Source: Bidens hawaiensis
Taxonomy: Eukaryota; Streptophyta; Magnoliopsida; Asterales; Asteraceae
Direction: 5' to 3'
NCBI GenBank assembly: GCA_021521415.1
Contig: JAIQDT010014351.1
Span: 1-64,000 of the forward strand
DNA: 64,000 bases
The position numbers were made by a program, and so were the translations under genes. The notes under the pieces are model-generated. The model was not told the DNA's origin, ran no database searches, and saw only the letters and a list, made by a program, of their open reading frames with translations. Of this stretch, positions 25,601 through 35,344 are shown piece after piece (positions within the stretch are counted from its first letter, which is position 1; every line of letters starts with the position of its first letter).

Positions 25601-25785
25601 GTTATTTGGTGTTCGGGTATGGATGAATGTGACGTCGTTTTGAGTGATTGTGAGTAATCAAACGACTTACCTGAGTCGCCCAATTGTTCATACGCAGCGT
25701 GTAGTCTTGCATCAACTGTAAACTGTGCAGTGGCTTTGCTCATATGGGGATGAAGCTTTGAGTTTGGGTTGCTTCCAGAAGCCAT
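20957..25785 (-). CDS. PHYB: Phytochrome B, red/far-red photoreceptor
   Basis: Four exons on -, 25785-23766, 23496-22689, 21598-21302 and 21152-20957, join in frame to 1106 aa; PHYB proteins are usually about 1130-1170 aa. Domains: N-terminal extension, PAS (about 60-175), bilin-binding GAF (about 200-385) with the chromophore Cys317 in [10 protein letters not shown] and DIP at 267-269, PHY (about 390-560, PRSSF present), two PAS repeats (about 600-860) and a histidine-kinase-related domain (about 880-1106). The exon layout is the classic plant phytochrome one. Phytochromes photoconvert between Pr and Pfr, and Pfr acts in the nucleus. Identity across the whole length fits PHYB better than PHYA, C or E. 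Oddities: the H-box carries a His (residue 889) and the G-box reads GLRLRM instead of GLGL. Intron 3 (1086 bp) holds a transposon. I see no disabling change. Confidence 0.96.
21686..22566. mobile_element. Non-autonomous TIR DNA transposon in PHYB intron 3
   Basis: Left end GGGTTAGGTTCAAATAAGAA and right end, in reverse complement, GGGTTAGGTTATAATAGGAA. The 881-bp element has no transposase. It sits inside an AAT microsatellite whose two halves (21645-21685 and 22567-22661) flank it, so the target duplication cannot be read; a 9-bp ATAATAATA duplication would fit a MULE, but this is a guess. The inside holds low-complexity AACACAATGGAAAA repeats which give spurious ORFs on both strands. Confidence 0.7.
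22567..22661. repeat. AAT microsatellite, right half
   Basis: AAT/AAC repeats interrupted by AGC units, inside PHYB intron 3. The left half is at 21645-21685, split off by the TIR transposon. Confidence 0.9.
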
Positions 25786-26040
25786 TTTATTGAATAATTT
25801 GCAGAAAGATTGAAGCTTTTTTGGGTATTAAGTTCCAAGAATCAAAACCCAGATGGGGATTTGGGTTTTGTGAATACCCATGATGGATTTTGGTGATTTT
25901 AATGGTGGTTTTGGGTTAATTTGTGGAGTGTGAAGTGTGTTGTGTGTGTGGTTTTGAATGTTACCTTTTTCCAAGAACTGAAAGTGGGAGAATTTTGACA
26001 AATGTATTAAGTGTTTTATGCGTGGGGTACAAGTGTTTTG
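25786..26040 (-). promoter_or_regulatory. PHYB 5' flank and leader
   Basis: The sequence upstream of the PHYB ATG is T/G-rich on + (CA-rich on -), as common for leaders. I see no convincing TATA box and cannot place the start site. Confidence 0.35.
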
Positions 26041-27000
26041 TCTTTACTTTTTGTATTTAACAAGAGTGTGTATCTGGGTTGACTGTTCTTTTCAGTGTTA
26101 TCTGATATCTCACTGATAAAATGATAAAAGTAAAAAACATCTTGTTTATTTTCTTACTGTTTTTTCCCTTTGGTTTAAAATATATTTGTAATTTAAAAAA
26201 TATAGCATAGAACTTCATGAATAAAACAAGAGGAGTTTTAGGGATACCATCCCATTTTTGCTAAAAAAAAAAAACTATCAATACGTCCCGTATAGGGGCT
26301 ATACGGGGCGTATAGGTCCCTTATAAGCCCTGTATGGTCCTATACGAGATGTATAGGACCCCGTATAACCCTCCATATAGCCCTATAAGAAGCGTATTGG
26401 GGGGTGTTTGGGTGTCTCTAGTAGGACCCTAAAACAAATGTTAACTATTAATTGTTAAAGAAATTTAAAATAATATAAAAAAGGATTGATTAATTAAGTG
26501 ATGATAAGAAACTTGACTATATGGTAATGAATCGCTTCATGTCGATAAAGCAGGTTGAACGTCAAATCCCGAAAATGATTTTTGACTTTTATAATAATGG
26601 GGTTTTTTGATCTTTATGGGCGGTACGATAGTGAATTTCTGATTCTTATTTAATACGTGCCTTGAGTTTAAATCTTACTTTTACTAAATTTATACTATAA
26701 ACTCTTGAAAGTCATATGTTACGCAAGCTGTGATTTATCTAATCCTGTTGGGTAGCAAGTATTGACGATATATATCATAAGTTTACCAGTAACGAGTGCT
26801 CATGATTAAAGAATAAAAAAAGACAATATTTGAATGTTTACACAAAATGAAAATATTACTACCCATAATGTCCATGAACAGTTGCTCCTGGAGTGGCCAA
26901 ATAAGGCTTAGCTGATCGTATTACCACAGAGTCAACTTGAATAATTAGAACTTGACCTGATTTTAAATGCGGTCCGAGTAACTAGGACCAATTTAGTCAC
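26041..27000. other. Intergenic DNA upstream of PHYB
   Basis: AT-rich with no gene seen. The only notable part is a motif cluster at 26283-26400, where GTATAGG and its complement CCTATAC alternate (for example CCCGTATAGGGG, GGCGTATAGG, TCCTATACGAG, GATGTATAGGACC). Confidence 0.6.
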
Positions 27001-27206
27001 GTTTTCATGTTCCAATTGAACATCTCAAAGCCTCGCCAGAAGACGTTCCACAAAAGCATTATTTCTCTTGTTCCTTGAGCAATTGAGGAAGCGAAGCGGG
27101 CGGGACCACCTACCACTAGTCTTCGGCCGGAGGGGTTTATTGCGCAAAAACGCCGGGACGCAGGCTCCCGAAGAGGGAAGCCCAACGAATGTCAGATGCA
27201 AAGCCC

Positions 27207-27302
27207 CGAAGATTTGAAGTGGTCTATAATTTACTGAGTACTCGGTATAACTCACGCATTCGTTTACAAACCAGTGCAGATGAAGTAACACGAATATCCC
27301 CA
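27207..27302 (+). pseudogene. nad9: Nuclear copy of mitochondrial DNA with nad9 fragment
   Basis: 32 codons on + translate to a block containing FEVVYNLLSTRYNSRI and SADEVTRISP, which I recognise as plant mitochondrial NAD9 (complex I subunit). The frame is undisturbed within the block but stops abruptly on both sides: the DYPSRK part expected before it and the VSLFPSAG part after it are absent. The GC-rich stretch just before it (about 27060-27206, GCGAAGCGGGCGGGACC) also looks mitochondrial in style, so the insertion is probably larger, about 27000-27303, and rearranged. No expression is expected. Confidence 0.75.
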
Positions 27303-27859
27303 AGGGCTCACTAATTTCTATTATTTAAAGAATACATAATCATATACTAGACAAAAACTGTATTGCACTATCAAAATATGTTTTGACAATTCTTAGGAGA
27401 AACGATATTGGCAGGTAAAAAGATCAGATAATCAATCAAGTGGGGCCCACGAATGTACCCTGTGGTAGGGCTATATTGAGTTGTCTTTGTTATCTTTGGG
27501 ATCACAATATCACATTCAGGCCACGTGAAGTTTGTACCCTAATTGACCCATGTGTCTCTACCATCAATTTGTTGGACCAAAAGAGCATGCCACGTGGGCA
27601 AATGAACCCACTGAATTGGTGGGTGAAAGCACGTGCTATGGGCCCCACGCACCTGAGGGATGACACGTGACATTGCTACCTCTACCAATCAGCTTCTAGG
27701 CCGTCTGTAACGCGGTGGGTCGAACAAGTGAATCACTATCCTCATGGGTTATATACTTTATATATATATACACACACTTTAGTTTCTTTAATTTGTGACA
27801 AATCTTAATATATATTTTGTAGGGTTTTAAAAAAAATTCTCCTAGGTTTTGATTCGGCT
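27303..27859. other. Intergenic DNA
   Basis: No gene seen. It contains several ACGTG motifs (near 27522, 27590, 27630, 27665) and a TATATATACACACAC run near 27760. This could be the promoter of something not recognised, but I see no following coding sequence. Confidence 0.5.
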
Positions 27860-28362
27860 CAGGGGTGCAAACGAGCCGAGCTAAGTCGAGCTCGACTAGG
27901 CTCGAGCTTGACTCGTTTAACTTACACAGAGCTCGAACTCTATTTTCAAAGCTCGAGCTCGGCTCGTGAGTAGATTTTCAAGCTCGAGCTCGGCTTGGCT
28001 TGGCTCGTTTACTATATATCAACTATTTTTTTATTTAATTATAATTATTCATACATATTTTTCTGTTATAATTTTATGTATATAATAATATATATTATTG
28101 AGTTATTTTTATTTATTTTTTCATAACATTATATATATTAATTAATAATTAGTATATATATATTTTAAAAAATTATATAAATGACAGGCTCGCGAGCCGG
28201 CTCGAGCTCGATAAGTGAAGCCCAGTCTCGGGCTCGTTTATTAAACGAGCTTACTTTTAGGCTCGAGCTTGGGCTCGGGCTCGATTAAGCTCGGCTTGAT
28301 CGAGCTTTTTAACGAGCCGATCTCAAATAGCTCGCGAGTAGCTCGGCTCATTTGCACCCCTA
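27860..28362. repeat. TIR element, GAGCTCG-rich, copy 1
   Basis: Ends AGGGGTGCAAACGAGCC and GGCTCATTTGCACCCCT are inverted repeats. The outer thirds are built of GAGCTCGA/CGAGCC units and the middle is AT-rich. A second copy of the same family, in the opposite orientation, lies at 56225-56733. No ORF. I found no matching 8-bp duplication. Confidence 0.8.
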
Positions 28363-28518
28363 AATTTCAGGTAAGAACTCTTTACATAAGATTCAACTAG
28401 AGACTGATGTAATATTCTTTGAACTCCTTCCACCACTTGTGAACTCAAATCTCCTAGCAAATTTAATGCATCAAAGCTTTATCTTTTGATGTATGATAAC
28501 AGGTGTTGAAAACGTACT

Positions 28519-29701
28519 TGATGCTAGACTGTCGCTATCTAGTAAAAAACAAGTAAATCAGTGTCCTAATCACCTTAAGCTAGCCAGGGTAAGTAGGGTA
28601 TCGTATCCACAAGAAGTATGTGGTTAGTGTAAAGTGTAAACGATTCCTAACATTATCAAGTAGTTCAAATAAAGTGCTGATCACACCAGCAAACAGTTAA
28701 TATTTTTATAATAAGCAAACAAGCAATCATGTATTCAATTGATTAACAAAGACAAATCACACCCGGGAATCCAAGTACATAACCTAATAGCAAACTCATG
28801 CAACTTAACAGATAAACTATCCTGTGTCAACTAAAGACTGACTAACCGGTTAAACCTTAGGCATCCACGCTCGCTAACACACGGCACTGATTATCAAACG
28901 GTCCCTGCCAGTGTGACTCAACTAAGGGCAAACGTATGCTTTCTTGCAATTAACAGGTCAAAACAATCCTACAAGCAATTATCATAGCAACTGGCACACT
29001 AATCGTTCTGATCGAAATATACCTAAACTGACGTTGTGCACAATCATACTAGACATTAATACTCATAGATTAACATCAAAGATAGTTACAATCAATTCGT
29101 TTTTAATACATGAGAAAAACTGAAAGATACGATACTCTACATCCCGGGCATGACTCGAAGGAACTAGCCGCGCATCGGCATCTCTCGGGCTTCGGTTATG
29201 ATGTTATGGAACATATATGAGGCCTTGAGATGATTGGAAGTGATGGTGTCTCTTCTTTCTGCTCTGAAAATCGCATGGAAGGTGAAGAATGGCGTCTAGG
29301 GTCGTCCCAATGTGATATAAAACAAAACCCTAACTTTCACGATTTTGGGGACCATCGCGTAGCGCGATGGTCTCCTCCCCAGGTCCATCGCGCTACGCGA
29401 TGGACCAGAAGTCAACGCCTGATCAATAATTCCAGGGCATTGCGTAGCGCGATGCCCCACCTTCAACACCCATCGCGCTACGCGATGGGTCTCTTCAGTC
29501 AGCAAGCCCATTTTAATGTCTTGGTTTGCGTGCTGGACATCCCGGGTCTTCATTCCATGCTCGTACAAGTCCAAATTAAACGCGTTAAGTACCTGTGACC
29601 TGAAACACAATAAACATGTATGAAGTACCATAGTTCCTAAACTAAACGATTAAAACGACTAAATTAGCAAACTAAAATATGTACAAATAGATTGAACATC
29701 A
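28519..29701 (-). repeat. 3' LTR of the Athila element
   Basis: 1183 bp, nearly the same as 38228-39409 apart from scattered substitutions and small indels. It contains four hairpins at 29350-29490. The ORFs seen on both strands here (for example 29230-29598 on +) recur in the other LTR only because the LTRs are copies. Confidence 0.95.
29350..29490. repeat. Hairpin array in the 3' LTR
   Basis: Four near-perfect hairpins at 29350-29372, 29382-29406, 29435-29457 and 29468-29490. The core is CATCGCG-TAG-CGCGATG or the same with CTA in the loop, in the order TAG, CTA, TAG, CTA. The outermost arm bases differ from hairpin to hairpin but stay paired within each (GAC/GTC, GGTC/GACC, GGG/CCC, ACC/GGT). 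Confidence 0.9.
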
Positions 29702-31805
29702 CATCCTCACACTTATCTTTTGCTTGCCGTCAAGAAAAAGTCTAAAGTAAACATTAACCGCCATCATAGGTCAACCAATTATCACCATTAATACTAGTAA
29801 GGTTTAAGGTCATACCCAGTTTCCCAGACTGACACTTTCTAGATTGACAACCCACAAGTAAAGTTAATGTTACAATAAAACTATAGAATCGCCCTGACAA
29901 GTGTACTTTGTTTTCAGTTAGGGCATACATGTTCACACCCCTCACACTATCAACACTCCACTCGGTTTAATATCTGGACTGACAAAAGATGTGCTAGTAT
30001 ATGTCTCAGCCCTCAAAATACATAATATGAGTTACAACTTAATATGCTTGCAGGTCAGTCTTATCTCCACCCACTAACCACCGGTTGCATAAAGACTCGG
30101 ACTAAGGTTTTGCTGAGGCTTAGGTTCGGGTGCGGATTAGGCTTATTTAGTGACTCAGGTGGATGAAACCCAGTTAAACAAACCAATATACAGACTCACG
30201 AATACAAACGAACTAATTACACAATCAACCGCTATTTACATACTCAACTGCTAATAACAACTGGAATACTGAACTGATAACTTCTTTTTGTCTTTTTGCT
30301 GATTTTTTAATTTTTTTTAGACTAATAATAACTAAAATGACTGATAATTACAACTCAGAAGTTGACAACTTTACAACTCGTCTGACTAAGTACAACTCGA
30401 TATATATACATCTCGATAATGAACTGGATTTCATCACACGGGTAAAAATAAAGTAAAGGCCAAGACTGAAATAGTGTGTAATGTTCAGTTTAACAAACGA
30501 AAAAGGAATATGGTCCAAACGAGCTCCTAGGGGATAATGTCGGGTAAGGAATTTATTTAGTGAGGAAAATATGTACGGAATGGGTTTTCTAAAGTCTTAA
30601 TCTCCATGCAGGTGGTGATATTAAGATCTTGAAAAGCATGTGACAAGCAAGTTCTAATTCTGTAAAACATATCGGTTTCCCTCAATAAATGACAAGACAT
30701 GTTTTATATCTATTATATAATATGTGTATTAAGTATAGGGGCTAATCTCACAATATGTCTGGAAATATGGGCTGCCGATATGAAACATGTATACCCGTCC
30801 CCTTAACTCGTTATCCCGGCCTAAACGATTCCATTTCCTAACTTCTCATTTTAAAAACATTTGTCGGGAAAACTATTGAGAAGCTGAAAAACCAACAATG
30901 ACCAAAAACCTCTAACTTGGCATTAATAGCAATAAGTGACAGTTAATAACTTAAGTTTCTGAATACCGTTCGAGGTACTATCGGGCTAAAAATTTTCAAT
31001 TTTCCCCAATCCTCACACTTGAGGTTGACATTGTTCTCAATGTTAAAATAATAATAAAACAATTAATAATCATTTAGGGGACGGGGTTGAACTGACAGTT
31101 TGACCACTTAAAAACTCGGGGAACAAACGTGATGAACTAAAATAAATTATACAATTACAATTCTAACAACTAAAATAAAAAGAATACAACTAACAAAATA
31201 GTATATGAAACCGAAATCACCTGATAATAATGACAATGCAATGCTAACTCGGCCCACAACTCTCAATACACTTGTGACACACGTCTCCACCACTGACCAA
31301 TACTGTCTAACCAAATCTACACAAATCTCGAGACATGTATGAGCAACCACTCACAAGTATAAGACTTAGGTCTTTCGAGAGTTAAAATTATTATATTATA
31401 AAAGTCATTACCAAGCCAAATTAGTCAGTTTAATAAAAAATTTTGTTAATTAATAAAAAAAATAATAATAAACCTAACTCACTTTCATAGGAATCATGGC
31501 TGCATTTAGCGTATGCAACAAGCCCTTTAAACCCCCTGGTAGCCCGGGTGGACGAGTGAGGTCTCGTGAGGGTTTATAGTGAACACACCCACACAGTTCC
31601 AAAGCAACACAAACATATAAACAAATATATACATATATACAAATCAAACACAGCAGATAAACATCACAAGATATATACAACTGTTACCCAACCGGTTACC
31701 CATACAAGTTTCCCAAATATAATATAATATAATATAATACAGACCATATGAATAAAAACAAAATAAATGGAAAACAACCAAAAACGGCAACCGGCGTCTG
31801 CTGAT
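29702..31805 (-). other. Non-coding 3' region of the Athila element
   Basis: It follows the ORF1-like pseudogene on - and leads to the 3' LTR. On +, CCTCACACTT occurs at 29704 next to the LTR and again at 31010 (AATCCTCACACTTGAGG); on - this gives AAGTGTGAGG, likely the polypurine tract beside the LTR. No coding sequence is supported. Confidence 0.65.
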
Positions 31806-33329
31806 CTAATCTCCTCCCGCTGGGTCAGGCTGATCAACTGCCTGACCCGACCCAGATGCCTCCGCCTGATCTCTAGCCTGCTGATGTATTTGTAAAGATG
31901 ATGGGATCGATACCTGTAGATGAGAGAATAAAATGCGGAAATAGTCGTCCTGACGGGCCATGTGGGCTCGCATCTCTGTCTGCAAAGCCAACTACTGCTG
32001 ATGAAGTGTATCCAATGTGACTGGCTGCTGCGGCTGCTGTGGCTGGCAGAGTGAGTGATGCTGCTGGGTCTCATGATGTGGGGAACATAGACGGGCTGTC
32101 GGTGAGTCGGGATACCCATCTGAAGCGCGACAGCCGCGTCTGTCCCCGGAGGTGGTGGTGCCTGAGGACCTGTCGGACCAGAACGAGCATGGGTGGATCA
32201 TGAAGCTCACAGTACCCGGCCCTTCGGGCGTCCTCCAAATCGTATGGGGTCGTAGCAGGCCCTCGGGAAAATCAATCGGGTAACGGTCGAATACCCCGAG
32301 GCGCTCTGCAATACGAGTGATATATGGCCCTATAGCCAACTGGGCTGACCGGCCCTGACAACTACGGCTCCGGGAGAACGACGCTAGAAGCAGCGTCGCT
32401 ATATTGGCCTCCCGGCCCGTGATCATCGATAGCAAAGCAAACAGATCAATGTTGCTACTTATCGTGGCCCGACTGACGGCCCACGATAGAGCAAGCAACA
32501 ACGCGGTGAAGAAATCGGTGAACGGGGGGTCCCGAATGGACGACTCGACAACGGTGCTCGGGTGGGCCCCGTCCGCTATCGTGGCCCAGAACTGGCCCAA
32601 CTGGGCCTCGGTCAGCCAAAACTCCCGATCGGTCTATGATCGGAGAGTATAACCCCGGAAGCTCGTAAGGAACGCCGGGGTCAGCACCTCCTCAGCGGTG
32701 TAATAGCCGGTGGCTACGGCGAACTGGGGCACAAACATCTCAAATGTCTGCCGGCCCAAGGCAAACGACAACGCAAAGGGCACAGAGAAATCGGTGGGTG
32801 TGTGCCTGAAAGTGGAAAAGAACTCACGTGTGAGCTAGACGTACTGTGCCGAGTCACAAGTGAAGACCTGGACCCACCGATCACTCAACATAGCCTGGAC
32901 GGCCGCCTCCTGATCTACTGAACGAAGTAGTCCCCAATCGATCGTTTGATGTCGGAGCAGCTGCATTGCCATGAAGCGGCGATACGAAGTCTGCTCCTCC
33001 GACAAAGGAGCGAATCGTAGAATGATATGAGGGATCAGGCGGCCGTCCCCCACGATCGACTCCCGATCCGTATCGGGAGTGATCGGGATCTCGTCCCCGT
33101 CGTACCTGATAACCCGCGGTGGACGTACCACTGGCTGCGGGGGCTCTGGAGCACCTCTCGGACGGGCTACGGGACCACGTCGTCCCGCGCCGGCTGGTCT
33201 CTGTCTCTTGCGCCCGGCGGCACCTGATGAAGGTCCTGGAATGTCTGACATACTGCATGATACAAATAGCATATCAATAAAAGACACGAAAAACGAGAAA
33301 AAAATTCGGGGTATCCTATACACATCCAA
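31806..33329 (-). pseudogene. Athila ORF1-like (env-position) gene, degenerate
   Basis: On -, one frame runs from the upstream methionines near 33329-33250 (SMSDIPGPSS) to the stop at 31806, with three in-frame TAG codons: near 32835, near 32635 and at 31992-31994. The product begins with a Pro/Arg-rich region, then a segment with QAMLSDRWVQVF and LTREFFSTFRHTP typical of the Athila ORF1 family, and ends with MRAHMARQDDYF and a Gly/Ser/Pro tail. This ORF sits where other Metaviridae carry env, but I see no signal peptide or clear transmembrane pattern. Not expressible as a whole. Confidence 0.65.
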
Positions 33330-35344
33330 CTAAACCCAGGTATCTCCGCCCGAATGGAGATTGAGTACGGGCGGAAAACCTAAACACGATTAACGCTCAA
33401 AAATTCCGAACACGACACGACACGACACACGACTCGACTCGAACAAAACTGACTCGAACGACACGAAAACAGACACACAGACTACTGTCTCGAAAAACGT
33501 GCAACAACGAAAACATAAATCGGGCTCATAGAATCAAACGGATCGGGCTTCGAAATTCATTTATATTATTATAATATTATTAAATTAAATTATTATATTA
33601 TATTAAGATATTATTAAATGTATAGATTAATTAAAATTATATATAAATTATTACAATATTAAATTTAATGATTATATTATTAGTAATAAAATGTTATAAA
33701 ATTATTAATATTATAATAATAAATTAAAATATTATTAGTAGTATTATTAGTAATAGTTAAAATTTGTTAAAGTATGTATTATTATAATATTAAATTACAT
33801 TAAAATATTATAAAATACTATTAATATTATTAGTATTAGATAAAATATTAAAATATTATTATATGATATTATATATATTAGATAATAAGATTAAGTTATA
33901 TACTTTTTATATAAAAATAATATTATAATATTAAAATATATTAAAATAATATTAAAATTAAAAAAAATTGTATTATTCATTAATTATTTTAGTTGTATTA
34001 TTATTATTATTATTAAATTTTCGAATGACAAAACCCGACCCGACACCTCATTTAAATATAACCTGAGACAACACCAATCCTGCCAAAATCATCTTACCAA
34101 AACCCGACAACAAAAATCCAATACACCCCTTTAGCCCTTCGTCTCGACCAATTCACGCTTAACACTTATGAAATCAACTCGAACCACAAATGCTAATAAT
34201 ATAAACATAAACACGGTTCAAAAATGACTCACCCCGACTGAACTAACCCGACACCATATAAAACATGACAACCTAAACAATCAATCCTGAAAATCAAACT
34301 AACCTCGATGTTGGAAACAATGAAATAACCGCGCGGTGGTGATAAGTGGTGGCGGTGGGAGACTGTGGTCGGCGGTAGTAGATGGTGGTTGTGGAGTGGT
34401 AGAAGAGGGAATGACGGCTGTGATGGATGAAGATGATGATGACGGTGGTTGCCGATGGTGGTGAATGATGGTAGTAGTGGCGGTGGTCGGCGGATGGTGA
34501 TAATGATGAACGGTGAAGCCAGTGGTGAGATAAGTGGACAGTGGAGTGGCAGTAGCGGTGGTGATGTGAGACGGTGGTCGGCGGATGGTGGCCGGTGAGA
34601 GAGTGTGAAGACGGAGAGGCGGTGGTGACGGAAATATATATATATATATATATATAATATTAAATAAAAAAAATTCGGATTATCCACGACCCATCGCGTA
34701 GCGCGATGGGTCAGGCAAGCATGGGTCGCGCTACGCGACCCAAATATAATCAGATTAGGGTTTGTACACCATCGCGTAGCGCGGTGGTGTATGGTCTGGC
34801 GTCATCGCGCTACGCGATGACGTCAGACATCAGGATTGCCCCAGCCACCATCGCGTAGCGCGATGGTGAGCTGCCCAGGGCCATTGCGCTACTCGAGAGT
34901 CCCCAGTAAACAGAAAGTTTTTACCGATTTGGGGACGGGCCTTTCCGACCCAGTCACTTTTCGACATCCCGACATCACCCTGAACACGTTTCCGAAGTCG
35001 AAATTTGCAATGCGTACCTGGATTGACGTGAAATTGACCAAATGCTTACCGAACCTCCTTGATGCACACTTCACCAAAAACTTCCCCATACTTGGGATTT
35101 GCTGCACATAACTCGAGACAAATGTCAAACAACGACTCAACAAAAAGAAACTAAAATGAAATATACTTACAAACCTCGGGTTGCCTCCCGGTCAGCGCTG
35201 AATTGCGTGTCTAAAGCTCGACAATGCCTCGAATGCTTCAAGAAGTTTCATAAATCGATGAAGTCAACATAGAACTCACCGATTTCTTTTCCCTTTCCTT
35301 ACTGTTGGTTTCTCTCCATCTTTCATCTTAACGCCTTTCTCATG
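33330..35344 (-). other. Spacer in place of RT-RNaseH-integrase
   Basis: No protein-coding sequence. It contains a very AT-rich stretch at 33550-34015, a GGTGG/CCACC low-complexity stretch at 34330-34625 that produces a spurious 152-codon ORF, a TA run at 34638-34660, and the second hairpin array at 34688-34868. Pol is expected here in an autonomous Athila. Confidence 0.7.
34688..34868. repeat. Hairpin array in the Athila spacer
   Basis: Five hairpins with the LTR-type core, at 34688-34712, 34723-34741, 34766-34790, 34800-34822 and 34846-34868, with loops TAG, CTA, TAG, CTA, TAG. A degenerate sixth copy with a CTA centre follows at about 34879-34905. Arm extensions again differ between copies yet pair within each. 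Confidence 0.9.

Noticed and set aside
29230..29631. ORFs of 111-122 codons on both strands, repeated at 38938-39339
   Set aside because: They recur only because the two LTRs are copies; the hairpin array explains the lack of stops.
30000..31800. Possible host genes in this stretch
   Set aside because: The region lies within the Athila element between its ORF1-like gene and 3' LTR, and no frame shows a domain.
34229..34687. 152-codon Pro/His/Leu-rich ORF on -
   Set aside because: It comes from a GGTGG low-complexity stretch plus a TA run; no protein family resemblance.
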